A stretch of DNA of 64,000 nucleotides from Synoicihabitans lomoniglobus (GCF_029023725.1 NZ_CP119075.1:5823501-5887500); one strand, 5' to 3'. Counted from the stretch's first letter, positions 44,899 through 54,252 are shown. Notes: generated by a model not told the origin, from the letters alone. Program-made: numbers and translations.

Positions 44899-45558
44899 AT
44901 GGAATACACGCAATCGCCCTTCAAGTCTCCTGATAGTTTAAGTCCGCTGGTATTGGCTCCCCGACCGGGAATAGGCCGGGGACTGTTTTTCGATGCTGAG
45001 ACAGGCTGCACCTACGTCTACATGGACGGCGCATTACGATTGGTGCCGGACGGGCAGACGGGACGGCAGTTGTTTCGTGGTTACGGCGACCGTATTCCTT
45101 TCAATCGATTCGACGGTTTGAGCCAGGCGCCCCATCCGATCGGTCCCGCTTTGATGAACGACGCAAAATTGGTCGTGCGGGAGAACAACGACGCCATGGG
45201 AACGATGCTGACCGACCGGATGCCGTGGGACGAGCACACCGTCGTCCTTCGGCGCGTGATCAATCCGGAGCAGATGGCGGACTTCGAATTCGATTGGAAG
45301 AAGACGACCGTGTTGGAGACCGACGGGGTGATGGGAGTTCCCCTCGCGATCACCTCGGATGACAACGTAAAGGCGGCCGAGACTTTGGCGGGCTTGGAGG
45401 CCATCCATCGTCATGTGGTGCTGAACGCGGAACTGAATCCGTATTTCCAGTCGCGGTGGTCGGCCTACGCCGGCGATTCAAAGTCCGACGTGTTGGCGCG
45501 ACTCGAATCCCAGTTGGCGGCGGCGCGAGTTGCGGTCGACGCTTTGCCCCGGAGCTGA
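44899..45558 (+). CDS. Conserved-looking protein of unknown function
   Basis: A 219-residue soluble protein, no signal or membrane segment. I chose the ATG at 44899 (MEYTQSPFKSPDSLSPLVL) because upstream codons look non-coding. Visible blocks: GLFFDAETGCTYVYMDGALRLVPDGQTG, MGTMLTDRMPWDEHTVVLRRV, FDWKKTTVLETDGVM and a C-terminal helix (SDVLARLESQLAAARVAVDAL). No family was recognised. An AT-rich promoter-like stretch lies at 44746-44766. Confidence 0.6.
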   Translation: MEYTQSPFKSPDSLSPLVLAPRPGIGRGLFFDAETGCTYVYMDGALRLVPDGQTGRQLFRGYGDRIPFNRFDGLSQAPHPIGPALMNDAKLVVRENNDAMGTMLTDRMPWDEHTVVLRRVINPEQMADFEFDWKKTTVLETDGVMGVPLAITSDDNVKAAETLAGLEAIHRHVVLNAELNPYFQSRWSAYAGDSKSDVLARLESQLAAARVAVDALPRS

Positions 45559-45560
45559 AA

Positions 45561-45998
45561 TCACGCCGGACTGTCGTCCGGTGGTGGGGACGCTGCCATC
45601 GGCTCACGGCGGTTTTCCAAGGCCGAGAGTCGTTCGTTCACGTCACGGTGAAACTGGGCGCGGGATTCGGCGAGTTGCTTGAATTCCTCGTTAAGGAAAT
45701 TGCGCAGTTCCGTGAAACGGGAGGCTTCGGCCTGGTCGGCGAGCCGCCGTTGTTTTTGCAATTCTTCCGCGCTGATCCCGGCTTGAATGAGAGCGGATTT
45801 ACGCAAGTGATTCGCATAGGTCGTCATCAACACATACGTGCCGAGGGTCAGCGCGAGCATGACCATGCCGAGCGGAATCTCGATGGTGCTAAACCCGAAT
45901 GATAGCGGCGTGGGGGTGATGAACACGTTCCAGTTCAATATCACGAAAACGGTGACGAGGGCCGTCACGACCGACATAACAAGGGTGCGAGGTTTCAT
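45561..45998 (-). CDS. LapA-domain-like membrane protein with coiled-coil tail
   Basis: A 145-residue inner-membrane protein. The start at 45998 (MKPRTLVMSVVTALVTVFVILNW) is preferred over 46022. Two transmembrane helices are separated by a short hairpin (NVFITPTPLSFGFSTIEIPLGMVMLALTLGTYVLM), as in LapA-domain (DUF1049-like) proteins. A long charged helix follows (SAEELQKQRRLADQAEASRFTELRNFLNEEFKQLAESR), probably a coiled coil. Role unknown; LapA proteins are linked to lipopolysaccharide assembly. It converges on the gene at 44899. Confidence 0.75.
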   Translation of the reverse strand: MKPRTLVMSVVTALVTVFVILNWNVFITPTPLSFGFSTIEIPLGMVMLALTLGTYVLMTTYANHLRKSALIQAGISAEELQKQRRLADQAEASRFTELRNFLNEEFKQLAESRAQFHRDVNERLSALENRREPMAASPPPDDSPA

Positions 45999-46247
45999 GC
46001 TGCGGGAGGAGGTGAGTAACACGAAGGGTGTGGAGTGTTTCTATCTCGTGGCCGCGGACAGCACAAGAACGGTTGCGGGATTCGTGTGCAGTCCATGGGG
46101 CCCGAAATGACTGGAATGAATGGGGGAGTCCGCGCCGGTGTTCTCACGGGGTCATTGATTTGTTTGAGGAGTCACGGATGGGAACGCACGCACCGGATGC
46201 GTGGCATAATGTGGTGGATTGAGAATAGCGCGGATGATTGAGCGTTC

Positions 46248-46263
46248 CCCCGGATATCCGGGG
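46248..46263. promoter_or_regulatory. Perfect 16-bp palindrome before the PEP-CTERM gene
   Basis: CCCCGGATATCCGGGG ends 26 bases upstream of the ATG at 46290. It could be an operator or form a hairpin in the leader; no T-run follows. Confidence 0.45.
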
Positions 46264-46289
46264 CGGTCGCCCGCGGTTAGCATGCAGGA

Positions 46290-47846
46290 ATGCGATTCAT
46301 CATATCGGTATGCGTGGGCGTGTCCGCTGCTTCGTTTTTGCCGGGTCAGGAATTCTCCCTGTGGGCGACTCACGGCGCGGCAATTTCGTATGACAGCAAT
46401 ACGGGAGTGCTGACCGCGATCACGGGTAACGACTCGAACTACCATTGGAACAAATCGAGTTGGGCGGGACGCACCGGTTTGAAGGCGTTTGCGACGACGG
46501 GCGCTTTCAACGGGCAAACGGTGGACGCGGCGTTCGACAGTCTGACCTGGACCAATGTCGCGGGGGACTCCGGCGATGCCTATTTCAACATCATGGTGCA
46601 GGATGCCGAGGGGCACCGGGCCATACTGGCGCCGCGCTACTACGGGACCAATGTCAACGCGGTGGAGGCCTCGGGTTTTGTGACCGACAATACTCAAAAC
46701 TGGTATTCCATTTTCGAGGCGGAAGCGGGTTGGTCGGGCACTGGCGCCACGGGCTTCGGGGCGGCGACCTGGGACGACATCAAGGACCTCACGATTGCAA
46801 ACGGTCCGTTTGCCGAGTTCCCCGACACCTTGACCGGGGCGGCGACAGGACAGGGGGATGAGATTTACGCCGTAAGCAACTGGGCGAGTTGGGCGTCGGA
46901 CTACGGTTCGGCCGGAGCCCAATCGCACGGGGTGTTGATCACCTTTGGTCAGTCGACCGGCACGACTCCGGTCGTGACGCAAATTGGAGGTATTGAGATC
47001 AATGATACGCCGGTTACATTTGCGGCCAACGGCAATCAGGCGGTGGTCGCGCCCACGGCGGGCAGCGCCGCCTTCACTACGCTCACGGCGGATGCGCGCA
47101 CCACGGTGGCCGTGGCGGAGTCGGCCACATTGGACAGTCTGACGGCCACGGGAGGGGTGGGCACGACCCGGGTGGTGTGGGCCGATGACGCCGTGGTGAC
47201 GCTGGCGGACGCGGGCACCGCCAGCGTGGGCTCCGGCGCGGAATTCACCGGCACTGGCCGGATCGTGGGCGGATTGACGGTGGCTTCGGGCGGAACACTG
47301 AGCGGAGATATTGCCGTGAGTGGCACCACCACGATTGCATCCGGCGGAGTGTTTGCCCCCGGCTTCTCGCCGGGTGCGATTTACAGCAGCGGAGACCTGT
47401 TAATCGCCGATGGCGGGAAACTGATCTTTGAGCTCGGTGGGCTCACGGCCGCGACGGGTTCCTTCACCGACCCGACGACGGGGCAATTTGATCAGCTTTT
47501 CTATGGCGGGGCGGTGACGATCGGCGCGGGCGCGATCCTGCAACTGACGGACTACAACGACTTCGAGGTGGCGGCCGGCGAGACGTTCAATCTCCTTTAC
47601 GCGGCGGGCGGGATCACGATCGATCCCGGGGTCGTGCTGACGAGCGTGGGAGGTCTGACCGCATTTGATTTCACCGTGCAGGTGCAGCCAGGACTCGCGT
47701 TCAATGGCGACGGCGGGAGCTACGACGTGTTGCAGATTACGGCGGTGTCGGCGGTGCCGGAGCCAGCCACGGCAGGCGCGATCTGCGGGCTCGCGGGCGT
47801 GATGTTGGCAGGGGGGCGGCGTCGTCGCCGCGTGCTCAGTCTCTGA
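46290..47846 (+). CDS. PEP-CTERM exosortase-substrate protein with autotransporter-like repeats
   Basis: A 518-residue secreted protein. The start MRFIISVCVGVSAASFLPG is a short signal peptide. Residues about 25-220 are a globular domain (ISYDSNTGVLTAITGNDSNYHWNKSSW). Residues about 225-400 are Ala/Thr/Gly-rich beta-helix-like repeats (SVGSGAEFTGTGRIVGGLTVASGG). The C-terminus has the exosortase tripartite signal: VPEPATA, then a short hydrophobic helix (GAICGLAGVMLAGG), then RRRRR. An exosortase would cleave at the PEP motif and release or anchor it. Exosortase itself is not in the window. Confidence 0.9.
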   Translation: MRFIISVCVGVSAASFLPGQEFSLWATHGAAISYDSNTGVLTAITGNDSNYHWNKSSWAGRTGLKAFATTGAFNGQTVDAAFDSLTWTNVAGDSGDAYFNIMVQDAEGHRAILAPRYYGTNVNAVEASGFVTDNTQNWYSIFEAEAGWSGTGATGFGAATWDDIKDLTIANGPFAEFPDTLTGAATGQGDEIYAVSNWASWASDYGSAGAQSHGVLITFGQSTGTTPVVTQIGGIEINDTPVTFAANGNQAVVAPTAGSAAFTTLTADARTTVAVAESATLDSLTATGGVGTTRVVWADDAVVTLADAGTASVGSGAEFTGTGRIVGGLTVASGGTLSGDIAVSGTTTIASGGVFAPGFSPGAIYSSGDLLIADGGKLIFELGGLTAATGSFTDPTTGQFDQLFYGGAVTIGAGAILQLTDYNDFEVAAGETFNLLYAAGGITIDPGVVLTSVGGLTAFDFTVQVQPGLAFNGDGGSYDVLQITAVSAVPEPATAGAICGLAGVMLAGGRRRRRVLSL

Positions 47847-48378
47847 ACCCGCCGAGTTCGCGTTTGTCGCGCTCGATGTCGATGAGACTCACGCCGCGAA
47901 ATGTCAGGGTGAGGGTTTCGATGCTTTGGGTGCGTTGTTGATTTTGCACGGGTTCATCGAGCCAGCGTAAAATACCGGTAATCGGGTCGTAGTAGGGGAC
48001 CTTTTCCATGACGGCGACGACGGTCTTATAATGCGGGGTGTGTTCGATGCGGTAGGTCCAGGTTTCGCGCATGCCGTTGGAATTGTTGCCGGAGATCGAG
48101 GCCAGCGGTTCTCCCAACCATTCCAGCACCTGAGGTTTGTGCATGCCGATGCGGAGGTGGTCGGCCCGTTTGGCCAGAACGAGGGCGGGGGTTTTGCTCG
48201 GTTGAGGTTCGGACGCCGGGCTTTGGCACCCCGTGCTCAGCCCGCCAAGCGCGAGGGCGGCCGCGGCCGCAAAAATACGGCGCAGACCGTCTCCCGATGA
48301 CAGTCGTTTTACGGGGCCTCCGGGGCTTGGTGACAGGGCCGGGAAACTGGGGCGGGAGGGGAGGGTTGAAGAGGTCAT
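47836..48378 (-). CDS. Putative lipoprotein with BamE/SmpA-like fold
   Basis: A 180-residue predicted protein. A hydrophobic segment with lipobox (RIFAAAAALALGGLSTGCQS, Cys51) lies unusually far from the N-terminus; a start inside the leader is likely but no closer ATG was seen. The mature part (HLRIGMHKPQVLEWLGEP, RETWTYRIEH, YYDPITGILRWLDEP) fits the BamE/SmpA pattern: a small alpha/beta lipoprotein, G-M...EV...LG-P. Related proteins help assemble outer-membrane barrels or sense the envelope. Its 3' end overlaps the PEP-CTERM gene by 11 bases. Confidence 0.68.
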   Translation of the reverse strand: MTSSTLPSRPSFPALSPSPGGPVKRLSSGDGLRRIFAAAAALALGGLSTGCQSPASEPQPSKTPALVLAKRADHLRIGMHKPQVLEWLGEPLASISGNNSNGMRETWTYRIEHTPHYKTVVAVMEKVPYYDPITGILRWLDEPVQNQQRTQSIETLTLTFRGVSLIDIERDKRELGGFRD

Positions 48379-48514
48379 AGCGAGGGTGGGAGGAATGACG
48401 AGTCGTTGAGAATAAACCCCGAAAACCGCTGCACCTACGGCAATTTTTTGCAGCCGATGCCTCGCTGGAAATGAGACTCACCGCGACGGATGGCGCGGTT
48501 TTGAACACATGAAG

Positions 48515-48528
48515 TGCATAAAATTGCA
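48515..48528. promoter_or_regulatory. LacI-type operator candidate upstream of the TonB receptor (distal copy)
   Basis: TGCATAAAATTGCA, identical to the site in the glycosidase/LacI intergenic region at 53063. It is 85 bases before the receptor start. Confidence 0.7.
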
Positions 48529-48546
48529 TTGACGGAACCAGAGTAA

Positions 48547-48560
48547 TGCACATTTATGCA
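48547..48560. promoter_or_regulatory. LacI-type operator candidate upstream of the TonB receptor (proximal copy)
   Basis: TGCACATTTATGCA, again TGCA-N6-TGCA. Its start is 32 bases, about three helical turns, from the distal copy, so two dimers could bind on the same DNA face. Confidence 0.65.
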
Positions 48561-48612
48561 ACAAACGGCAACCCCGCAGGCCTGCGCCTCGCCGTTCAAC
48601 CCTGAAAACGCC

Positions 48613-51501
48613 ATGACTTATCCTGCCCTTCCTCGCCGCGCGTTTGCGTTGGCCAGTTTGTTATTCGTCCCGCTGCTATCTGCACAGGTGACCACGTCCG
48701 AAGCTGCCAACTCCGACGTCGAAGATGATGTGATCGAACTCAACCCGTTCACCGTAGACTCCACCTTAGACAAAGGTTATCGGGCCACCAACTCGATCTC
48801 CGGTTCGCGCATCAGCACGGCCATCAAGGAAATCCCGATGCCCATCGAGGTCATCACGGAGGACTTCCTCAAGGACGTGGGCGCGACCGATTTGCGCCAA
48901 AGCCTGCGTTACAGTGCGGGCGTCGTGCTGCAGTCGCAAAACACGCAGGGCGTGAACAGCTTTTATGGCCCGGGTGGGGTGAACAACCCCGAGAGTGTGA
49001 CGGCCGACAAGAACCAGACCACGATCAAACTGCGCGGCTACGTGACCGACGTCGTGCTGCGCGACGGTTTTCGGCGGCAGAGTGCCACTGACTCGATCAA
49101 CATCGGCCGTATCGAGGTCGTGCGGGGACCGGCGGCGTTGCTATACGGTATCGGAAACTTCGGTGGCATCGTAAACTACATGCCCAAGACGCCGTCCACG
49201 GAAGCGTCCACCGATCTTGCGGTGAGCGTTGGCACCGACGGTTTCCTGCGCGGCACGTTTGATACGACGGGACCTTTGGGCGAGCGCTGGGACGCGGCCT
49301 ACCGGGTTTCCGGTGCCGCCCAAAAGACCGGCAACTACACCGAGCTCTACGACGAGGATCACATTTTCGTGGCCCCGAGTTTCAGTTTCAAACCCACCGA
49401 GAAAACCGACGTGTTGGTGGATCTTGAATACGGCGAGCAAACTGAGACCGGCGTGGGTTTCCTCAGCGTGCGCGCCCGTTCCGACATCAACGGTGTCGAC
49501 CAGGCCGACCGTTTGCAGAGTTCCGGCTTTGTGCAGTTTGCGGGCAAGGATCCCCGCACGTTCCGTTGGTCCGGCCCCGATACCTATCGCGAGACCGAGC
49601 AATACAATGTGCGCTTCCAGGTGTCGCAGGAAATTTTTGAGAATCTCAATCTGCTCGCCGGTTACAACACGTCCCAGGTCATCTACAACGGCCGCGATGT
49701 AAACGGCGCCATGGAGCAAAACATCGGCCCGGTGGCGCTGCGCGACACCATCCGCGTCGTGCCGATCGACTCGGCCAACGGCAGCAGCGAGTTCATCGAA
49801 ACCGAGACGCCCAACACGATCTTCAAATACAATTGGGCCGACAACTACGAGCAGGCTCAGCGCGAGCAGGCCCGGGTGGAACTGAACTACCAGTTCGATA
49901 TTCTCGAAGACAGTAAATGGCTCGGTATCGACAGCAGTCTGCTCGTCGGCCGCTCCTACGAAAAGGCCGAGAAACTCACCCGCCTCACGCGCACCCGCGA
50001 CACGTTCTTCAACTACAAGAACCCGACCGACACGTCCTACATCCGCTTCGGCACCCAAGGTGACGGCACCGCCGATGTCGACATGGTGCGCATCAACCAC
50101 ATCGATTCCACGGGTCGCAACACCGGCGACTATGCCGTGTATCAGGGCAAGCTGCTCGACAATCGACTCTCCATCGTCGCCGGCATGCGTCGCGACCGTA
50201 ACGACTTCGGGGTCGAGCAGGACACGTTCTATCCGACCATGGACAGCACATCTTCGCGTCGTCCGGTGCAAAAGGAGGACACCTCTCAGTTCGGCGCGAC
50301 TTTCCGCCTCCTGCCGCAGGTCAGTATCTACGGTCTCAAGTCCGAAGGTCTGCAGCCCAACTTCGACGGTTTGCGCGATGCCTCCGGCGATCCGCTCGGC
50401 CCCGTCAGCGCCCGCAGCGAAGAGATCGGCCTCAAGGTCGACTTCATGGACGGCAAGATTTCCGGCACCATCAGCAGCTTTAAGATCGAGCGCAAAGGTG
50501 TGCCGTTCGGCCAATGGTGGATGCCCACGCTCAAGGGCAACTTCGATACCAGCCGTCCCATCATTTACAACGTCGGCAACTTCAGTCCGGCGTCCGCGCC
50601 CGGCGGCTCCAACGGTGGCAACGGAGCGGCTGACGCTGCCATCGCCGAATGGAATGCCGGCGTGAGTTCCGGGGCGATTTATCAGCACGACGAAGGCGGC
50701 ACCACCAGCTGGTATGTGAACGCCTCCGAGGCCACTGGTGCGGCTTACCTCGACCAGGTGTTCAACCTCACCAAGACGACCATGCCGGGCTGGGCCGGTT
50801 GGCTCTACACCGAGGACGGCCACACCAACAACAGCTTCAACGACATCGGCAACGCCGACGGTTGGCAGGCCTACGTCCAGCAGGAAGACGAGTCGAAGGG
50901 CTGGGATGCCCAGATCCTCTTCACCCCGACGGACAACTTCCAGTTCCTCGTGTCCTACGCGCACGTCGAACGCGAGATCACCAACCCCGGTCGCTTCGTC
51001 GATTACCCCGTGCCCGACAATCGCTGGGCCGTCTGGTATTTCCCCGATGGCAACTGGGGTCTCACCGGCTACTCGCTCGATGAAGTCTACACCGACCCGA
51101 CGCGCACGTCCACCTGGACCGGCATCGGCTGGGGTGCGGGCGAATCACGCGATGACACGCCCGATCACGCCATCAGCAGCTGGGCCAACTACTCCTTCAA
51201 TGACGGACCGCTCGCCGGACTCTCCATCGGTCTCGGTGGCCAATGGGAATCCGAGCGCGAATACTTCTCCGGCATCACGGTGGCCGGGCAAAAGCAGACC
51301 GACGGCAACGGCGACCTCATTGTGCTCAAGCACAAGTCCCGGCTGAACCTCGACCTCATGGCCCGCTACGAATTCTCGCTGCGTGATCACGACGCCTACG
51401 TGCAGCTCAACATCAACAACCTCCTCAACGACGAAGATCTCTACGGTCTCATCTACGCGCCCGGCATGTCCGGTCGCATGGAGTTTGGCTATCGTTTCTA
51501 A
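48613..51501 (+). CDS. TonB-dependent receptor
   Basis: A 962-residue outer-membrane receptor. The ATG at 48613 begins a signal peptide (MTYPALPRRAFALASLLFVPLLSA); another in-frame ATG at 48556 lies inside the operator. A short N-terminal stretch (VIELNPFTVDSTLDKGY) precedes the plug (SISGSRISTAIKEIPMPIEVITEDFL, DLRQSLRYSAGV, IKLRGYVTDVVLRDGF, RIEVVRGPAALLYG). The 22-stranded barrel ends LNINNLLNDED...GRMEFGYRF. The plug type recalls siderophore-type receptors, but the LacI-type operators, glycosidase, symporter and regulator nearby favour uptake of an oligosaccharide. It has its own terminator. Confidence 0.95.
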   Translation: MTYPALPRRAFALASLLFVPLLSAQVTTSEAANSDVEDDVIELNPFTVDSTLDKGYRATNSISGSRISTAIKEIPMPIEVITEDFLKDVGATDLRQSLRYSAGVVLQSQNTQGVNSFYGPGGVNNPESVTADKNQTTIKLRGYVTDVVLRDGFRRQSATDSINIGRIEVVRGPAALLYGIGNFGGIVNYMPKTPSTEASTDLAVSVGTDGFLRGTFDTTGPLGERWDAAYRVSGAAQKTGNYTELYDEDHIFVAPSFSFKPTEKTDVLVDLEYGEQTETGVGFLSVRARSDINGVDQADRLQSSGFVQFAGKDPRTFRWSGPDTYRETEQYNVRFQVSQEIFENLNLLAGYNTSQVIYNGRDVNGAMEQNIGPVALRDTIRVVPIDSANGSSEFIETETPNTIFKYNWADNYEQAQREQARVELNYQFDILEDSKWLGIDSSLLVGRSYEKAEKLTRLTRTRDTFFNYKNPTDTSYIRFGTQGDGTADVDMVRINHIDSTGRNTGDYAVYQGKLLDNRLSIVAGMRRDRNDFGVEQDTFYPTMDSTSSRRPVQKEDTSQFGATFRLLPQVSIYGLKSEGLQPNFDGLRDASGDPLGPVSARSEEIGLKVDFMDGKISGTISSFKIERKGVPFGQWWMPTLKGNFDTSRPIIYNVGNFSPASAPGGSNGGNGAADAAIAEWNAGVSSGAIYQHDEGGTTSWYVNASEATGAAYLDQVFNLTKTTMPGWAGWLYTEDGHTNNSFNDIGNADGWQAYVQQEDESKGWDAQILFTPTDNFQFLVSYAHVEREITNPGRFVDYPVPDNRWAVWYFPDGNWGLTGYSLDEVYTDPTRTSTWTGIGWGAGESRDDTPDHAISSWANYSFNDGPLAGLSIGLGGQWESEREYFSGITVAGQKQTDGNGDLIVLKHKSRLNLDLMARYEFSLRDHDAYVQLNINNLLNDEDLYGLIYAPGMSGRMEFGYRF

Positions 51502-51532
51502 GCGGACTAAGCGCTTCATTGCATAGGTGTTC

Positions 51533-51565
51533 AACGCCCGCCCGGTTCGCCGGAGCGGGCGTTTT
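51533..51565 (+). terminator. Rho-independent terminator of the TonB receptor gene
   Basis: Outer stem AACGCCCGC / GCGGGCGTT with an inner CCGG-TTCG-CCGG stem-loop and one bulged A, ending in TTTT. It lies 31 bases after the stop. Confidence 0.85.
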
Positions 51566-51702
51566 ACGTTGAAAGGCGCCGTCGCCGCCACACCTACGGC
51601 GCGACGACGCGTGAAGGGACGGAGCGTCCGCCAGCAGGTCGGCTGCGTGGAGATGCGGACCCGGGTCCGAAGGCGGGAAAACGGGAACGGCTGCGCCCGC
51701 CG

Positions 51703-51726
51703 GTAGGCCGCGAGCTCGCTCGCGCT
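51703..51726. repeat. Solitary REP element
   Basis: One 24-base copy in the same form as the right halves of the paired REP units at 54.3-55.9 kb (begins GTAGGCCGCGAGC, ends CGCGCT). It lies 12 bases beyond the stop of the glycosidase gene. Confidence 0.75.
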
Positions 51727-51737
51727 CTCCGCCCCAC

Positions 51738-53018
51738 CTACTCGACCTTGAACGGGAAGTTTCCCGCCGCGCCGCCGCCGTGGCCGTCGCGCACGTAGAG
51801 GAATACTCGATACGCGCCGGGCTCCGCCGGCAGCCGCAAATCGACCGTGGCTCCGTTTTGCTTCACCACGCAGCCGGCAATGACGGGAGGTCGTTCCTCC
51901 GGATCGCCCCCAAACTTGCGATCATGCGTTTCGGCCACGACCTGCCAGTCAAATTGCAACTCCGCTCCGGCCGGAGCGGTCACGTCGGCCGTCACCGTGT
52001 GCTGGGATCCGACCGCGATGGTTTTTTCCCGAAAGTCCGCCTGTAAGCCATGAATGACCGGACTGGGGTGGATGGGTTCAACGCCGGTCCAGGATCGGAC
52101 CATCGCGTCGATCGACGGCGTCTTCTCTCCGCTGGGCAGAAACATGCTGAACCACGTGGCGGTGGTCTCCTGTTTCTGTCCCCATAAAAAGCAGAACGTC
52201 CCGAGACACAGCTGGCGTTTCGCGGCGATCATAGCCCGATGGGCGTTGGCGTAAGTCGCGGCTTTTTCGGCCGAGGTGGGCTCGATCGGTGCGCCCCAGG
52301 ACGTGGTCTCAATCTCCCAGTGGCCGACCGGCCCGAATTCCGTGATCAGGTAAGGACGCTCCCAACCTTGGGCGGCCAAGGCGTCGTCCACGCCTTCGGC
52401 TCCACCGTAAATATTGATGCCGAGTAAATCCATCGCGGAGTAATGGGGCATCATGGCCCGCACCTTGTCGTTGTAGGTGCCGGCGAGAATGGTGCACACC
52501 GGATGGTCCGGGTCCGCCGCTTTGACGAGGCGGGCGAGCACCTCGAGTTCGCGCCAGATGCGCGGATCGCTGCCGTCCTCCTCCATCTCATTGCCGAGGC
52601 CCCACATGAGCACGGCCGCATGATCTTTGTAACGCCGCACCGTCGTGAGGATGCGTTCGCGTTGGCGTTGCAAGGCCGCCTCGTCGCCGTAGTCAAAACC
52701 ATGACGGGGATGATCGACCCACAATCCCACCAGCACGCACAAGCCGAGACGGGCGGCGCGATCGAGCAGCGGTTCGCCGGATGCGTCCGGACCGAGTTGT
52801 TCCACGCCCCAGGTGCGGATCGTATTGCCGCCCGACTCGCGCAACACCTCGAGTTGCTCGTAACCGCCGGCCCCGCGAATCACATAGGGCTCGCCATTGC
52901 GTCGCAGCTGCCAGGTGCCGTCGGAAGCCTGTTCCAGTGTCACGCGGGCCGGGTCGGCCGAGAGCGATAATGGCAGGGAGGCCAAGCCCAGTGCGCAACC
53001 AAGTCCCAATCGATTCAT
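51738..53018 (-). CDS. Exported clan GH-A glycosidase (GH2 TIM-barrel-like)
   Basis: A 426-residue exported retaining glycosidase. The ATG at 53018 starts a signal peptide (MNRLGLGCALGLASLPLSLSA); the frame runs upstream through the intergenic region but that part has no protein character. The TIM barrel has NEPYVIRGAGGYE-like strand 1, GGNTIRTWG, E144 in WGLGNEME as acid/base and E227 in LITEFGP as nucleophile. A C-terminal beta domain follows (about 330-426; AYRVFLYVRDGHG). It lacks the N-terminal sandwich domains of full GH2 enzymes. Substrate unknown, probably a beta-linked glycan. It is divergent from the LacI gene and shares the operator at 53063. Confidence 0.85.
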   Translation of the reverse strand: MNRLGLGCALGLASLPLSLSADPARVTLEQASDGTWQLRRNGEPYVIRGAGGYEQLEVLRESGGNTIRTWGVEQLGPDASGEPLLDRAARLGLCVLVGLWVDHPRHGFDYGDEAALQRQRERILTTVRRYKDHAAVLMWGLGNEMEEDGSDPRIWRELEVLARLVKAADPDHPVCTILAGTYNDKVRAMMPHYSAMDLLGINIYGGAEGVDDALAAQGWERPYLITEFGPVGHWEIETTSWGAPIEPTSAEKAATYANAHRAMIAAKRQLCLGTFCFLWGQKQETTATWFSMFLPSGEKTPSIDAMVRSWTGVEPIHPSPVIHGLQADFREKTIAVGSQHTVTADVTAPAGAELQFDWQVVAETHDRKFGGDPEERPPVIAGCVVKQNGATVDLRLPAEPGAYRVFLYVRDGHGGGAAGNFPFKVE

Positions 53019-53062
53019 GGCTGATGAAAAGACGGTGGGGCAGAGGGAGCAAGTGCAATAGA

Positions 53063-53076
53063 TGCATAAAATTGCA
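53063..53076. promoter_or_regulatory. LacI-type operator candidate in the glycosidase / LacI intergenic region
   Basis: TGCATAAAATTGCA, identical to the site at 48515. More TGCA half-sites at 53054-53057 and 53085-53088 flank it at odd spacings. It lies 45 bases upstream of the glycosidase start and 109 bases upstream of the LacI start. Confidence 0.7.
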
Positions 53077-53184
53077 TAAAAGATTGCATTGAGATACCTA
53101 CGACTTACGCGTTGAGCTGTAAGGTGAAGCCCGTTTCGTTGAGCCGACCGGCTCGTTTTTGTTTCACTGTATTCGTTTCTCCCC

Positions 53185-54246
53185 ATGGCCAAGATCAACC
53201 AGCAGTATATCGCCAAGGAACTTCAGATCTCGCGGGCGACGGTTTCACGCTGTTTCACGAACCACCCCGGCATTAATCCCAAGACTCGGGCCAAGGTCTT
53301 CGCGCTGGCTTCGCGCATGGGTTATGCGCATACGGAGAAGCGCACTCCCGCGGTGCACCAGCGCACGCGCCGGGCGTTGGCTTTCGGGGTGCTGGTGTGT
53401 GTGGATCTGCCCAATTTTGATCGCACCGGATACGGCAATCCCGGGCAGGAGTTGCTCAATGGACTCTCCGAGGTGGCGCGGGTGCAAGGCGTGCGACTCG
53501 ACCTACATTTTGTGCGACCCGAGGACCTGCACATCGACGGCCCGTCCTATGAAGAAATCGTGTCGGACGGTCGTCGCCTCTGGGACGGCGTGGTCCTCAT
53601 TTATCCGTTCCCGCAGAGTGTGGTCGACGAGTTAAAGGCCACGTTTCCGGTGGTGTCGTTGGTCGAGCAATACGGCCGCACGCCGCTGGACTGCGTCGAT
53701 GTGGATCACCACCGGGGCATCGAGCGCCTGGTCGAGCATCTGCACTCGCAAGGCCATCGCCGCATTGGGTTTTTTACGTGGCGCTACCCGGTCGAAGCGA
53801 CCTGGGCGCTACGCCGGTATGGTGCGTTTGTGGAGATGATGACCGCGCGGGGATTGGAGATTGATCCGCAGGACGCGATTAATGTCAGCCCGCGCGACTC
53901 CCTGGCGTTGCCCGACGCGCACGCGCGGGTGCGGGAGCGCACTGCCCAAGGCGTGACGGCGTGGATTTGCGCAGCGGATCACCAGGCCTTTGATCTTATG
54001 CTCGATCTCAAAGCGGCGGGACTGCGCGTGCCGACCGACGTCTCCATTGTGGGATTCGACGGACTGCAACCTCCGCAAGGAGCCGACAAACTCACCACGA
54101 TTGAAATCCCCTTTCACCAGATCGGGGTGACCGGCGGGAAACGCCTACTGGATTTGATCAACAAGCGTTTCGATTCCGAGCAACACATCCTCCTCAACTG
54201 CGACCTCCGCGACGGCGACACCGTGGCCGCCCCGGCCAAAGCGTAA
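53185..54246 (+). CDS. LacI-family transcriptional regulator, likely regulator of the TGCA-N6-TGCA regulon
   Basis: A 353-residue cytoplasmic DNA-binding regulator. The N-terminal helix-turn-helix is YIAKELQISRATVSRCFTNH with KTRAKVFALASRMGY. The sugar-binding domain contains DLPNFDRTGYGNPGQELLNGL, VDVDHHRGIERLVEHLHSQGHRRIGF, ICAADHQAFDLML and PTDVSIVGFDGL. It is divergent from the glycosidase, with a perfect operator candidate between them, so autoregulation is likely. Its last 30 codons recur in diverged form at 54351. A REP unit begins six bases after its stop codon. Confidence 0.93.
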   Translation: MAKINQQYIAKELQISRATVSRCFTNHPGINPKTRAKVFALASRMGYAHTEKRTPAVHQRTRRALAFGVLVCVDLPNFDRTGYGNPGQELLNGLSEVARVQGVRLDLHFVRPEDLHIDGPSYEEIVSDGRRLWDGVVLIYPFPQSVVDELKATFPVVSLVEQYGRTPLDCVDVDHHRGIERLVEHLHSQGHRRIGFFTWRYPVEATWALRRYGAFVEMMTARGLEIDPQDAINVSPRDSLALPDAHARVRERTAQGVTAWICAADHQAFDLMLDLKAAGLRVPTDVSIVGFDGLQPPQGADKLTTIEIPFHQIGVTGGKRLLDLINKRFDSEQHILLNCDLRDGDTVAAPAKA

Positions 54247-54252
54247 GGCGAA

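Noticed and set aside
49141-50964. 607-codon minus-strand open frame
   Set aside because: Shadow of the TonB receptor gene with no recognisable domain.
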